This document shows, piece by piece, positions 21,838 to 33,563 of a stretch of 64,000 bases of DNA. The DNA comes from Diphasiastrum complanatum. Its lineage: Eukaryota > Streptophyta > Lycopodiopsida > Lycopodiales > Lycopodiaceae. The translations under genes were made by a program, and so were the position numbers. The notes beneath the pieces are model-generated. The model saw nothing but the letters and a program-made list of their open reading frames with translations. It made no database searches and had not been told where the DNA came from. The DNA lies in NCBI GenBank assembly GCA_029204225.1, contig CM055102.1, positions 3,900,827 through 3,964,826 of the forward strand, read 5' to 3'. Numbering within the stretch: the stretch's first letter is position 1; every line of letters starts with the position of its first letter.

Positions 21838-24172
21838 TCATCGTTGACCGGTGCATCAGCTTTTCAGCATTTGGAAGTCGGGAAAGGTGGTCGGCCATGA
21901 AGTGCTGTGTGCCTTTCCTAATGACTACACGGAAGGTGAATTCTTCAAGGATTAACAGCCATCTTGCTACCCATCCTATTTTATAGGACTTATTTACAAT
22001 CTATAACAGGACTTGATGGTCTGTATAAAATACAAAGGTTTGGTCTAGCAGATAATGTTGCAATTGTTGTACGGCGTAGACCATGGCTAGTGCTTAACGT
22101 TCAGTTTTTGTATAGTTTACTTCAGTAGGCACCAGTTGTCTGCTCAAGAAACATATCGAAAAATCTTTGCTATACTCGTTCGATTGTGCTAGGATACCGC
22201 CAATAGCATACTTACTTGCGTCAGTATGGACATGGAATTCCTTCATGTAATCAGGAGAACTGAGTATTGGCACGGTAGTGAGAGCAGTTTTACTTTCTCA
22301 AAAGATTTTATTCGCTCTTCGGTCCACCTAGGGTTGACCACAACTAAATAAACGAGCCTTGACTTGATGGCGTAGTCGATTATGAAGATGCGGTAGTAGT
22401 TAGTATGGCCTAGAAATACTTCCTTCATTGTCGCAAGTAAGGGCATTTCAACTATAACCTTGATTTTAGAAGGATCGGTGAAAATACCATCCTTTGATAT
22501 GATATGTCTGAGTACAACCCCATGGGTTACCCAGATTTAGCACTTCTCAAGGTTAATTGATATTCCAAACCATCGATAATGAACAAAGACATTTTCAAAT
22601 GCTTCAAGGTGTTTATCAGTCGAAGATTGTACACCTAAATCATCAAGATAAATCTTCACAATCCGATGTAGCAAATCTTGAAACGCCATTTGCATGACAT
22701 GTTGGAACGTGGAAGGGGCATTGCATGAGCCAAAAGACATTACATTATAAGCATAAACACCATATTTCATGGCAAAAGCCATTTTGTGTCGATCCTGAAG
22801 GGCTATTTGGACTAGGGAATAGAAGCTGAAAGCTTCAGCTCCTACCATTTCCTCTAGAATTTGTGTCATTAAGGGCAATGGGAAGTGGTCTTTTTTAGTA
22901 ACTACATTAAGATTTTTGAGATCAACACAGATACGAAGCTTGCCATTTTTCTTGGGAACCACCACAATGGGCGATACCCAGAATCCATATGCTAGACTTC
23001 ATAAATGAAGCCAACATCAAGCAGCTTCTTAATATCCTCGTCGATCCTTTCTCGATAAATAGGGTTACAACGGTATGGCTTAGACCAAATAGGCTTATCA
23101 TTTTCCTCGAGTGGAATGGTATGGACTGCTACGTCAGGTGGGACCCCCTTCATTTCAGTATAATTCCAAGCAAATACATCTCTATATTTTCTTAATAAAG
23201 TCTCCAAACCAAAGAGTTAGTCAGGTGGGCTCCGACATGAACAAAATGATCCATGTCTTCATCAAGATCCTTAAGATTGAGTTGGATTGTCTTAGCAAGT
23301 CTTTCAAAAAATGGGGAAGCCTGTGTAGGGTCCCATTTTGGTTGTGGTAACAACATTGTCGAGCATGAAATCTTTGAAATGTCATGGAAGATCAAAAGGT
23401 GGTTCCACAAAGTTCTCAGGAACTTTGGAGATTATTGATGGTGCCTTGCTACCAGAGCTAGATGCTCTTTCGCTTGGTATGGTCTTTTGAGATTCAGATA
23501 TCGGTTGAATTGGTTGCTTAAGTTTTGCACACATTTGTTTTTGTCGCTCGGTTAATTTGGTGTCTATTATCTTTGTTTTATTTAACCAAGGTATTCTGGT
23601 ATTTTGTGGAGGCGGTGTTGCTGCCTCGCGGATTAACTCTTCGTCTATGGCATCGCAGAATTAGTCTAGAAGCTCTTCCCATTGGTAGACTTTGGATTTG
23701 GGCCAATAGGCCACTATGTTGACTACCTTGGAGGTAAGTTTGATATGAGTCATAGGGCCCGGGGACTTCATCTCCTTTGGAATCATTTTAGGCGCAAATC
23801 GTTCAGTATCGAGATAGGTGAAGATTTGTTCGTCACTCATTTTCGCATCATTCATCGAAAGAATGCCATCTTCTGAAACGTGGGCTATAGAAGCAATAGT
23901 TTCTTTGGGGCACCAAGCTATGGGAATAGGATCTATCATCATTAGGGGAATGATGGGTGTCTCGATGTCAGTAGAAGATGGTAGGATGTAGGTGTCTTCT
24001 TCAGTAGTCTCTATGAGGCATCTATTAGAATCAACACAATCTACGGTGGCTAATGCATGACTCTAATTGATGATATCAGTGGAGCGCATGTAGTGTCCTT
24101 TTTTCATGATAGGAACACTATTGGAATCATCATATGTTGTTGATGACTAGTCATCATAAACGTTGGCTGGCA
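21838..24172 (-). pseudogene. Ty3/gypsy spacer, RT and RNase H (gypsy-3)
   Basis: Minus-strand reading passes from a pre-RT spacer (MMIDPIPIAWCPKETIASIA...VAYWPKSKVYQWEELLD) to KYRDVFAWNYTEMKGVPPDV, WSKPYRCNPIYRERIDEDIK and LLDVGFIYEV. RT continues with VPKKNGKLRICVDLKNLNVV, SFGSCNAPSTFQHVM, the active site KIYLDDLGVQS and ISINLEKC, then FLGHTNYYRIFI. RNase H follows, ending with VIRKGTQHFMADHLSRLP-like sequence near 21,880. At least two frameshifts (about 22,970 and 22,500) and several stops break it. Integrase is absent: homology stops at about 21,838. The upstream protease lies at 24.84-25.15 kb, separated only by a solo LTR. Confidence 0.9.
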
Positions 24173-24177
24173 TAACG

Positions 24178-24832
24178 TGTGAAAATTGTCAACATTTCCT
24201 AGCTAGTTTGAGGCCTAAATTGGCTAAAATTGTAAATAGTTTTGGTTCTGGAGTTTCGCACGTGTGAACCAGGCCACAATGTTTTTATTTACTGTATTTT
24301 TTCAGTATGATGAAGTGTCAAACTTCATACCCTTCAAAATGAGACCATTTTGATGTATTTTGGTCATATAAGCCATTTTTAGCTATTTTTCCTATATAGG
24401 GAATATCTAGGGTCAAGTACCTTCTAGAGAGAGGAGAGAGAGTCATCTTCCTCATCCATAAATAGTAGGGAAGTCGTGGAGAACAGGTTGGAGAAACCTT
24501 TTGTATGCTTCATTGAGATCAATAGATCATTGTCATTGTTTCTTCCTCCATTGAGAGCATTGTTGTGTGTATTGTCTTCAAGCTATTGTGTATGATCTTA
24601 GGTGCTTTCCAAAAGTGGTAGGCTGATGTATTATGGACTGTATAATGCTATTTTGGGCCGCACTTGATGTTTATGGAAGTTTCCATTTGTGGTAAATGCT
24701 TTTTGATCAAGTTCTTTGCATTCTAGGTAGCATAGAATGTGTTGCCAATTCCTAGCTTATGTAGTTTGGAGTGCAAGCATTCAAGCCAATGATCTTGGAG
24801 TTTAGATCCACTTAGGATCTGTATTTTTCACA
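24178..24832 (+). mobile_element. Solo LTR, 655 bp, with 5-bp target-site duplication
   Basis: The element begins TGTGAAAATTGTCAA and ends GTATTTTTCACA and is flanked on both sides by TAACG (24,173-24,177 and 24,833-24,837). It has no internal coding region and interrupts the gypsy-3 protease-to-RT reading. Its first 15 bases match the copia C 3' LTR at 62,206, so a copia origin is likely. A CACGTGTG box lies near 24,260. Orientation is assigned from the TGTGAAAATTG start. A perfect duplication and intact ends suggest recent LTR-LTR recombination. Confidence 0.9.
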
Positions 24833-24837
24833 TAACG

Positions 24838-25145
24838 TGGCCTGTGGAGTCAATGTTGACTCGATTTTCAATATTGCCAAAGGTTATTTTACTTCGCTTC
24901 CAATCTTGAACAACGCATGCCATGTGTAGCCAGAGTGTACCAAGAAGGAGTTTGCATGTATGTACATCTTCAGGTAGGTCTAGGATAGCACAACCAATAA
25001 TAAACTTGACGAATGCAATACGTACGGATATATTCGATAAGTGCCCGACATGGTCGATGACTTGTTGATCTGCCATGCGTAACTTGTACCGTGAATAATC
25101 TAACTGGGTGAAACCCCATGACTTTTCTAGTGACAAATCCATTAT
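24838..25145 (-). pseudogene. Ty3/gypsy retropepsin C-terminal part (gypsy-3)
   Basis: Minus-strand reading gives MDLSLEKSWGFTQLDYSRYK, LRMADQQVIDHVGHLSNISV and the hallmark CKLLLGTLWLHMACVVQDWK, where LLGRPWL is the family form. Removing the solo LTR at 24,178-24,832 and one copy of TAACG joins it smoothly to DSTGHVMPANVYDD...SVPIMKKGHYM of the spacer. The N-terminal active-site Asp and gag are missing; sequence to the right is the LTR_B end of copia B, which probably inserted into or truncated this element. Confidence 0.85.
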
Positions 25146-25164
25146 ATTTACGCCTGAAACACTA

Positions 25165-26105
25165 TCTAAGATAGCGGATATTGATGAGAAATCGAAGTCG
25201 CAGTCGTGAAAGAAATGCGAAAGCTTAACAACAATACAATTCGGATGGATTTCAGATATGATCGCTGGTCACTGCCAACTAAACCATTCCTACAGTCCTC
25301 CAGAGTATAGTCAGGCACTACTAATCTACATTTGAGATTAACACAGCATTTAACAAAATTCAAACCAAGGTGCAAAATTAAATGAACAAGTGAATCAGAC
25401 ACACGAATAACAACAGACTAATTTGCATTCAAGATCAGACATGAAAAAGAGTGACATGTGCACAACGGCTACAAAATCATCTATGAATTTTTTAATTTTT
25501 CAAGCACTACACACAAATCCATGCAGTGTGTTGGCATAAGAGAAATACAGTTTCCCACGAGTAATGTCTCGCATACTAGCAGACTGTTGGATCTCTGTGG
25601 ATCCTGCTTACAGAAACTTGTCTCGCATGCAGGCAAACTTCCGTTCTGTATTTTTGTCTTCTTGCTTACTAGCATTAGACTTCTTCATATATATGTGTCT
25701 GTCAAGTATCATCCAGGAAGTATATAGTTGTGTCGTGTAACTTCTAGATTAGAGTGACTAAACATCTACAGTTAATCATGAGTTACAAGAATAGCAGATT
25801 AGCCACGATCTAGGTCATGCTATCAGATCAGATATCTATACTTCTGGGTACTTGCATGATCTTTTTGATCCTTTTTGGAGCGTGAGGACAGAAAAGGTGT
25901 CGCGACTATTTTCGTGTCACGTCATTTGAATTTCGCGTCGTCTGACTTTCTCCTATTGTGTTGCAAAAAATTCTCTTTCGCAAATCTTTCACGTTCGTGT
26001 CTTCTCGTCAAGATGTTCACAAACATTTCTACTTCATGTCTTTTGACTTTCGCATTTGCGAACACTTTTGTCAGGCAGAGGGCTGAGCAAAGCTCTTTCA
26101 TCACA
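25165..26105 (-). mobile_element. LTR_B copy 2 (3' LTR of copia B, start missing)
   Basis: On the minus strand it follows the LTR_B order seen at 40.0-41.0 kb: GCTTTGCTCAGCCCTC, GACGTGACACGAAAAT, CTCACGCTCCAAAAAG, ATCATGCAAGTACCCAGAAG, GTGGCTAATCTGC, then AGATTAGTAGTGCCTGACTA and CTGGAGGACTGTAGGAATGG. The first bases of the LTR and its polypurine tract are missing, because RNase H codons run directly into it near 26,105. Open frames across it are accidental. Confidence 0.78.
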
Positions 26106-26109
26106 TGTA

Positions 26110-27520
26110 TTGTAGGTGTGTTATCCATCTGCAAGACTAGAGGCTCATTCCTTGTTTCGCCCAATTCGTCCAAGAACTGCCTTAGCCAAATTATCTCGTT
26201 GGCTATTTTTGCTTATGCAACGTACTCTGCTTCGCAAGATGACTGAGTCACAATGGTCTGTTTCTTGCTGACCCAGAGAACTGCCGCTCCTGATGTGATG
26301 GTGCATCCTCCTGAGACGCTTTTACAATCATCCTTAAGGGATGCCCAGCTAGCATCAATGTAGGAAAGCACCTTAAAACCTGCATCATGACAATAACACA
26401 AGCCATAGTCCCTCGTTAATTGAAGAGATTGCAAAATTTGTTTTGCAATCTTCCAACATGTCGAGCCTAGATTCATACAAAATTGGCTCATCCTGAACAC
26501 TACATAAGTGATGTCAGGGCGTGTGTTGTCTGCAAGGTACATCAGCAAACCTATCAATTTCTTGTAAGGTGTGAGCTGCATTTGTTCTCTCTCTTCTTCA
26601 GTCTTCGGACAATCATCGTTTGTCAGCACCGTTCCTGTGAGCATTGGAGTATTCTCTCCTTTGCAATTCAGCATCCCAAAATCCTCTAGGATTTTCTCGG
26701 TGTATATGGACTGGTGAAGGTATAGCTTACCTCCCTCATAGTCCCTTTCAATTTGCAAGCCAAGGTAGCACATGGCTTCTCCCAGATCCACAATCTCGAA
26801 ATGTTTTGAGATGTCTATCTTCACTTCAGCAATCAGCTGCTCACTCTTGCAAAGTATTAGAGTGTCGTCCACATATACAGCCACAATAATGATCTACCCA
26901 TCTGTGACTCTGACATACACATTGGAATCAGCCATCAGTGGCTTAAATCCTTATGATTTCAGGGCTTGATCCTTCTTTTTGTACCATTGTCGAGCTGACT
27001 ATTTCAGACCGTAGATACTTCTATGCATTCTGTATGCATAATCAGGAAGTGAACTCGAGACATATCTTGGGGGTTGATCCATGTAGACCTCTTCGTCTAG
27101 CTCGCCATGCAAGAAGGCTATCTTCTCATCTACAATGTGGATTCTGAGGTCATAAGCAAGTGCATATGCAAATAACAATCGTAGGAATGAATGTCTGACT
27201 ACAAGAGAGAAGGTTTCAGAGTAGTCAATACCATATCTCTGAGAAAATTCCTTCGCTACCAATCTTGCCTTGTATTGTGAGACATTCCCATCCGGTCCAT
27301 ACTTGAGCTTGAAAATCCATTTGTATTTGATAGTCTTGCGCTTATGGGGTAGTGGATGCAACATCCATACCTGGTTCTTCCTCATGGATTCCATCTCTTC
27401 GTTCATGGCTTGGATCCATTTTTCCTTCTCTAGACATTCAATCGCTTCCTTGAAAGTCTGTGGTTCACCATTGAATCCATAGAACTCTTTTGATGTAGAA
27501 GCATAGCTGCCTGGCATGTA
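26110..27520 (-). pseudogene. Ty1/copia reverse transcriptase and RNase H (copia B)
   Basis: RT starts with MNEEMESMRKNQVWMLHPLP...KWIFKLKYGPDGNVSQYKAR and has LVAKEFSQRYGIDYSETFSL, FLHGELDEEVYMDQPPRYV and CYLGLQIERDYEG; the active site is AVYVDDTLILCK. RNase H contains TRPDITYVVFRMSQFC, SYIDASWASLKDDCKSVSGG and KKQTIVTQSSCEAEYVA. The end of RNase H (the usual N-P-x-F-H-x-R-T-K-H-I-E segment) is missing: after EPLVLQMDNTPTIHV the reading enters LTR_B. Stops near 26,895-26,990 and at 26,219 interrupt it. Codon continuity is otherwise good, so it is not very old. It differs in many residues from copia A and D. Confidence 0.9.
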
Positions 27521-28560
27521 TCTTGCTAGCGCTCTTCATGGTCTTGTCAACCTTCTAGGAGATCCTCCTAGGATAGCAATGCCTTTGCCTTGTCTGCTCT
27601 ACTAGGTTCAAAACCATCCTGGTTTACAAGAACTATAGCAATAGGCTGCCACTCGAATCTTTTGTCTTCAGATTCATCACTCGAATGGGAAGCGACTCAG
27701 AAATCTTTGTTTTCGTGCTCGTCTTCTGCTCCCTCTGTCGCTGGTGGCAAATCATAGTACTGTCTTTCCAGAACTTCATAGCTGACAGGATCGTCACTGG
27801 CCATTGTCCTGTTCTCATCAAATCTGACATCTCTCACTGTCTTCATAGTGTTCGTGTTTGGCATATAGACTTTGTAGTATGACAAATTGTTGTCATAACC
27901 TACCAGAAATCTCTGTTTAGCTTTCTCATTAAGCTTCTTTCAAAGCTTATCAGGAATGTGTGCATAAGCTGCACAGCCAAAGATTATGATGTGAGGCGGG
28001 TTGGACTTTCTACCCCACCATAACTTGTGTGGTGTCGTGTGAGGGAAACCAGACTTCCCTATCATGTTCTGGATGTATGCGGCTGTAGCTATTGCTTCAA
28101 CCCATAGTACCCTTGGAGCCTTCGAGTAGGCCATCATGCATCTGGTAGCTTCCATCAGGGTCCTATTCTTCCTCTCTGCAACACCGTTGTGTTGCAGTGT
28201 ATAGGCTGCAGTCCTTCTATGAATGATGCCACGATCATTGCAGAAGTCAGTGAAGTGATTTGAGATGTATTCGCCACCTCGATCTGTCCTAATCTGCTTC
28301 ACTTTGTTGCATGCACATCTCTCTGCCCACTTCACATATTTTGTAAATTTATCAAGTGCTTCAGATTTATTCTTAATAAAGTACACTCTGGTGAATTTAC
28401 TATAATCATCAATGAAGGTTATATAATGTTTCTAGCCTCCTACTGAGATCACATTGAAAGACCCATAGATTTCAAAATGCACTATCTCTAGAATCTTGAT
28501 CGTTTTGTAGGAGTCTTTCACAAATGGTTGAGGCAGGTATGGTAGTGGGTTTTGCCTAGG
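27521..28560 (-). pseudogene. Ty1/copia integrase (copia B)
   Basis: Minus-strand reading gives ILEIVHFEIYGSFNVISVGG, a stop, then HYITFIDDYSKFTRVYFIKN, DRGGEYISNHFTDFCNDRGI, LQHNGVAERKNRTLMEATRC and VLWVEAIATAAYIQNMI, the catalytic core with D and E residues in their usual places. A C-terminal portion (YKVYMPNTNTMKTVRDVRFD) and a Glu-rich linker to RT follow. Upstream of LPYLPQPFVKDSYKT, at about 28,560, the sequence changes to copia A pre-integrase in the same orientation. Gag and protease of copia B are therefore absent here. Confidence 0.88.
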
Positions 28561-28564
28561 TAGC

Positions 28565-29225
28565 TCTTGGATTTGAACCTGTGGATTGTTGATCTCTTGT
28601 AGAAAGTCTTGTGTGACTTTGCAAGGCCACATGCCTCACACACTTTGCCACACTTCTTGAAAGCTTTTGGTAGGCCGAGAGCTAGCTCCTCCCTAACCAT
28701 ATTCACACTTTCAATAGCCACATTAGCATCCAACTTGAAAAGCCTTCCTTGCTTAATGCCACTAGCTATGCACTTATTATTTTTCAAGATGGAACACACT
28801 CCATTCTTGAAATGTACATCTAGTCCATTGTCCATTAATTGACCAACACTAAGCAAGTTTTTTGTAATGGAGGGAACATACAAAACATTATCAAGATCTA
28901 TCCTTTTAGATGATCCTAAGCATAATGGAATAGATCATATGCCATCTATCTTGCATTCTTGATCACTAGCTGTGTAGATTGATTTCTTAGAATCATTACA
29001 AGAAAGTAGATAAGAGAAATAATGCTTGTTGAATGACATGTGGGAACTAGCCCCACTATCAATCCACCATGTCTCATGGCTTGATGTTGGTGTAGGTGCT
29101 ACCATCAAGGATGTGTTGAAGCCATCCTCTTCCTCCTCCCCTTGTGCAAGATTGCCTTGATCTTCATTCCCTTGTGCATTCCTTCTTTTTATAGCATTCG
29201 GAAGCAAAGTGTCCTTTCTTCCCAC
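28565..29225 (-). pseudogene. Ty1/copia protease and GAG-pre-integrase domain (copia A, 5' half)
   Basis: A single frame runs from about 29,225 with one TGA (near 28,937). It carries the protease active site ETWWIDSGASSHMSFNKHYF with the DSGA triad intact, and then the zinc-binding GAG-pre-integrase region: DNVLYVPSITKNLLSVGQLM, VHFKNGVCSILKNN, GRLFKLDANV and CGKVCEACGLAKSHKTFYK. It is one frame away from gag. The protein-coding match ends at about 28,570, exactly where an integrase core should begin. That missing core is found on the opposite strand from 34,962. Confidence 0.88.
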
Positions 29226-29907
29226 AAAAGAAACACTTCAACTTTGCTTTGTTCTTTTGCTTCCCTTTGGAGGTAGATGCTCCATCCTTTGCCTTGGCCT
29301 CCTTGCCTTGGATCTTCTTGAAAGGATGAGACTTCTTCTTGCCTTTAGATGTGAAGTTTGCTTTCTCATCAGCATTATGTAGTGATAAGGACCTCATTCT
29401 TGTTTTGAGGTGTAGAATCCTACTCTCCTCGGCCACAAGAACATTATGCAATTTTTCAATTGATGGAAGTTGGTCTTGAATAGCAAAAGATTGAACTAGA
29501 TTAGAGAACTCATCTCCTAATCCATTCAAGATTACTTGTACTAGTCCATTATCTTGGATCTTCTCTCCTATAGATCCCAATTCTTTGTTCAAGGATTTTA
29601 TCCCTCGGATATTGGATTCATAAATATTCTTTAGTGAATCCCAAGCATCTTTTGATGTGGTACAAGAAGCCACCTCCTTCAAGAGGTCATTGCTTACATT
29701 TAACTTCAAGCAATGTAGGGCTAATCTAACCCTCTTCTTGTACTTTAGTTGTTCTTGGGGAGATTGAGGCTCTTCCTCAACTCCTAAGACAATATCAAAG
29801 AGATCATGAACCACTAGTAGTGATTCCATTCTTACTTTCCAAATGGAATAGTTTGTGGAAGTTAGTTTCTCACTAGATTCTAACATATATCCACCCATGG
29901 ATGTCAT
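29164..29907 (-). pseudogene. Ty1/copia gag (copia A, 5' half)
   Basis: An open frame of 247 codons begins MTSMGGYMLESSEKLTSTNY and continues SIWKVRMESLLVVHDLFDIV, RVRLALHCLKLNVSNDLLKE and DAWDSLKNIYES, the UBN2-type capsid of copia Gag. A basic linker follows, and a perfect CCHC zinc knuckle, CFFCGKKGHFASEC. The frame ends just after the knuckle; protease continues in another frame, so a frameshift near 29,170-29,190 separates them. Gag itself is uninterrupted. It shares the SFWKVRME-type motif and overall order with the copia C gag at 58.56 kb. Confidence 0.92.
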
Positions 29908-30489
29908 TTTGAATGAAAGCCTATGAGATACACAAATTTCTCTTGATAAGGTGTGATCTAAGATAGATTTCTAGCTTTCAAGAAGCTCTTAATCTCAGCC
30001 CAATCAATCCTAGTTCAACTTGGATGATGGTATAACAGATCAACTACAAATATCCTAGCAATTCACTCCTCAAAGAAATTGATTCTAGTTCAAATTGGTT
30101 TAATATTTCACACACACTTAAGATCTAAACAAATCAGCCTTAAAGATCTGATATAATGCTTCAAAATGAATCGATTCAATGACTCAAATCACTATTTGAT
30201 CATTAGCATTCAATAGATTGAACCTAGATCTAGACAATGCACTAAAAACCTTGAAATTTGAACTAGTATGCGCTTTTTTGGATCAAAAACACTTACGGAA
30301 GGTAATTTGAAGGTTGTTGTACGGTTTCACACAAGTGGATAGTACTTCAGCAGCCCACGAATTGATCTTGATAAAAAACAATGATGCTACTTCTCTCTTT
30401 GAACTCACCCTCTCAATTAGAGCTCAAAAACAACAAATTGTCAATGATTTCTCAAGTACTGTTAATCATTTAGATCACTCTTAGAATTG
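29908..30489 (-). other. Copia A 5' leader
   Basis: Non-coding sequence between primer site and gag start. Short A/T-rich repeats of the type AATCAATT and GATCTAGA occur. No other gene is seen. Confidence 0.6.
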
Positions 30490-30501
30490 GCTCTGATACC
30501 A
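30490..30501 (-). other. Copia A primer binding site
   Basis: The minus strand reads TGGTATCAGAGC, a perfect match to the initiator tRNA-Met type site, immediately inside the LTR end at 30,502. Confidence 0.92.
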
Positions 30502-31354
30502 TGTCAATTTTCAAAGAAAAAGGAAAAATATTGACTGCACTATTAATCATTAAGAGTTATTAATTGCTTAATCTAAAGATCTATCAAGTTCTAGATGTTA
30601 GATCTTGATCTAGATGCTTTACACTATGATTTAAGCAAGAGCAATGGATCAAATGATCAAACACATGGATGGGTGGCCTCACACGTGTGGAGGACAGTAC
30701 CAGTACAGCCTGTTTATAGAGAGTAAAGTACATTAATTTACAAATGCATTTCATTCATCAAAACTCAAGACAAATGTGAAAATATCAACAAAACTAGAAT
30801 TTGCCAATCTCACATCAACTTGTTATTGATTTGGTTGAAATCTTTATAGATCAAGTACATCCACAAGTTGTGTACTGTCCAGCAGACCTTCACACGTGTG
30901 AAGAGTGCCTAGTCATCCAAATCCACCAATGGGAGCCATATGTGCTCATTTCCCAAAGTTGACTATTCTCTTTGGCTAGAAAACAAAAAGCTAGTCTTCC
31001 ACATTTATAGGAATATTCCTTATAAAATAGGATCTAATGGAATATTCCTATTCTTATCTTCTAAAAGCTTATCCACATGTGTGAATGGTATCTTGACATG
31101 TGTGAGTAATAACTCATTCACATGGAAGTCCAATCTATTTACAAAAAGTTTGACCAATTTGACCATTTTCAAGATCTACTCAAACGTCAATTTTCACACT
31201 AGTGTAGATCAAGCTAAAACCAATCTAACTTAATAAAAATGACTTACGTACATTCTTTCACACGTGGGAATAGAATCCACACGTGTGAGATCCTATCAAG
31301 CTCAAATAACCTGAGATCTACAAGATACAACAAGTTGGAAGTGATATTTTAACA
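30502..31354 (-). mobile_element. Copia A 5' LTR, 853 bp (inverted half)
   Basis: On the minus strand the LTR runs TGTTAAAATATCACTTCC ... CTTTGAAAATTGACA. Its length, 853 bp, equals that of the plus-strand LTR at 37,432-38,284; hand comparison suggests roughly 5 percent divergence. The outer flank is TAATT on the plus strand, i.e. AATTA in element orientation, identical to the AATTA that follows the other LTR. The LTR carries several CACACGTGTG or CACATGTGTG palindromes. It belongs with the gag-protease half to its left. Confidence 0.93.
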
Positions 31355-32159
31355 TAATTCACACCATGATTTCATACTAGATGTTAACACATGTATATTA
31401 AAACCAAGATTTAAAGGTCTTTAGTTCACAATTTGAAAATTATCTCCTACTGGTGACAAGTATATTTGGAAATGGGGTAAAATAATGTCTTCCTTCCTTA
31501 ATCTACTAGGCTCTTCTTGAGAAGCTTGGCAAAGTCTCATACACTATATACTACTACATAATGCAAGGTGCTCAGGCTTTCTTTGTAAAACAAAGGCATC
31601 TTTGAAAACAAATAATTCCAAGTAAAATTAGAAGTACAATTTCCTATGAGCCCTCCCACCACAACAATAAAAATTGAAATGGTGCTCATGAAAATTCTAG
31701 TGTAATGTGCATGTGGACATCCATGGGCTCCAACATGGCACGTGCAAATTTCACCATTTGCATGTGCCATGTGGTAGCCCATCATTTGTTGTCCCTACTT
31801 CTTGGACTTGTCAAATGCTCCAATATAAAATTCTAAGTGATTAGTCAAGTAGGCTAGTGAACATGAGCGAAAACTTACTATGGAAGGGGCCAGGCACATG
31901 AGATTCTGCCAGGTTCCAAAAAACTTTAGGTGGGGCTGGCCTAAAAATTTTTGGAAAGCCGAACCAGACAAAATGGCATGTTTCCTCGGTGCCTTACATT
32001 GCGTAATGATATTTTGACTTTTTTTAATGTGTACATTTTGGAATGCAATGAGCAGTTAGACATTTCTTGACCAATTGTTTTTGGCCATAAATTGGCCATC
32101 GTTTGTGACCATAAATCGAACATCTTTTTCACTTCTTTTAAGTCATCTCGTGTGCCTTC
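31355..32159. other. Flank of copia A, no gene recognised
   Basis: If the copia A inversion described in the findings is right, this is the original left flank of that insertion, now reversed. No transposon or host protein was recognised in it. An 82-codon open frame on the minus strand (31,537-31,785) has no known domain. Confidence 0.5.
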
Positions 32160-32518
32160 TCACGACTCGACCAAGTCCTGACTTAACATCTTGACCGAGT
32201 CTTGCCTTAATGTCTCGACCGAGTCCTGGCTTTGTATCTCAACCGAGTCGACATCTCACTACGTCTCGATTGGACCGAACCTTCAAATCTCGACAAATTT
32301 TGAGCATTGACATCTCGACCGAGTCCTCTCAGTCTAATCTCGACCGAGCCCTGAACTTGAAATCTCAACCAAGTCTTGCTCTCATGACTTGACTGAGTCC
32401 TGACTTAACATCTCAACCGAGTCCTAGCATTGTATTTCAACCAAGCCGACACCTCACCACCACTCGACCGGACCTTCAAATCTTGACCGAGTCCTTGCAT
32501 TGACATCTCGACTAAATC
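32160..32518 (+). repeat. Tandem array of about 25-bp units, TCTCGACCGAGTCCT family
   Basis: About 14 degenerate units of TCTCGACCGAGTCCTG plus a variable 8-10 bases repeat here. A higher-order period of about 198 bp is visible: the block beginning near 32,213 (GAGTCCTGGCTTTGTATCTC) recurs from 32,411 (GAGTCCTAGCATTGTATTTC), with the GGACC...CTTCAAATCT part repeated as well. Two more units occur at about 33,650-33,705, beyond the LTR_B copy, so LTR_B interrupts the array. It precedes a gypsy gag and is probably part of that element's leader. Confidence 0.8.
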
Positions 32519-33563
32519 TGAAGAAACAAAGTGCTTCTGATTACAAAGCCTTGCTAGCTTTCAGCCCTTCGCCTGACGAATATGTTTGCAAACTCGAACA
32601 TCTGGAGACACGAAACACGAAGAGTTTCGCGAACACGAAAGTCAACGGAGACGAAGACCAAGGGTTTGCGGACACGAACAGTTTGCGAACACGAAGGATC
32701 CACGAACGAGATTCCTTTGCGGTCCAATACGAGGGAAAGGCAGACAAGGTAAACAAAACCAATGGTGAAAACGAAACCCAATCTGTCCTCACGTTCCAAG
32801 GAGTACCACTAGAGATCATGCAAGCACCCAGAAGTACAAAGATCAAAGTTGATGGCATGACGTCAGTAGATACTTCCTAGGTCATGGCTAATTTGCCACT
32901 CTTGTAATTCTCTGATTAGTTGTAGATGTTTAATCACTCTAATTCTAGGTTTACATGAAGAGACCATACTTACTGGATCATACTTGACATATATCAATAT
33001 AGAATACACAAAAGTGTAATACAGAATAGAACAGAATACATAGAGTGTAACTGTGAAGAAGTCTGATGCTAGTAAGCGATCAAGACGAACATAGACAGAA
33101 GCTCCACTTGTGTGCGAGAAGATAATTCTGTCTAGATTCAGAAGATCCAATTGTCTGCTAGTGAAGCAAGACTACTACTCATGAGAGAATCGTGTTTTCT
33201 CTCACGCCAATGCACTGCGTGGATTCGCATGTAGTGCCCTAAAAAAATCAGAGAGAATCAATATAGATTACTCTCTTGTGTGCATGATCTCAAATATGAA
33301 TGCCTATGCTATTTTATGTCTGAGTTTTCTTGTTCATTTTGAATTTCACACTTTGGTTGAAACTTGTTGAATGTTGTATTAATTGTATAAATGTAGATCA
33401 GTAGTATCTGACTACACTCTGGAGGACTGTAGGAGTGATTCAGCTGGCAGTGCCCAGCGATCCCATTTGAACTCCATCTGAGTCTTGTAAGAGAGTCATG
33501 ACTGATTCGCCTTCGCGAAAAATTATGTGATCGCGACTGTTTCGTGAATTCTTCTTCTCAACA
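32519..33563 (+). mobile_element. LTR_B copy 3, near full length
   Basis: It starts TGAAGAAACAAAGTGCTTC and ends TTCTTCTCAACA (about 1,045 bp), with the internal order of LTR_B: TTTGCTAGC-type start, AACACGAA-rich repeats, CACGTTCCAAGG, ATCATGCAAGCACCCAG, TGATTAGTTGTAGATG, CTAGTAAGCGATCAAG, TCTCACGCCAATGCACTGCG. It is followed by GTGGTATTAGAAC, a weakened primer site, so it may be the remnant of a 5' LTR rather than a simple solo LTR. It sits inside the TCTCGACCGAG array. No 5-bp duplication was found. Long open frames within it are not genes. Confidence 0.75.

Noticed and set aside
32500-32880. 126-codon open frame within LTR_B copy 3, and similar frames at 25,875-26,246
   Set aside because: They fall within LTRs, are not conserved in frame between the copies, and show no domain.
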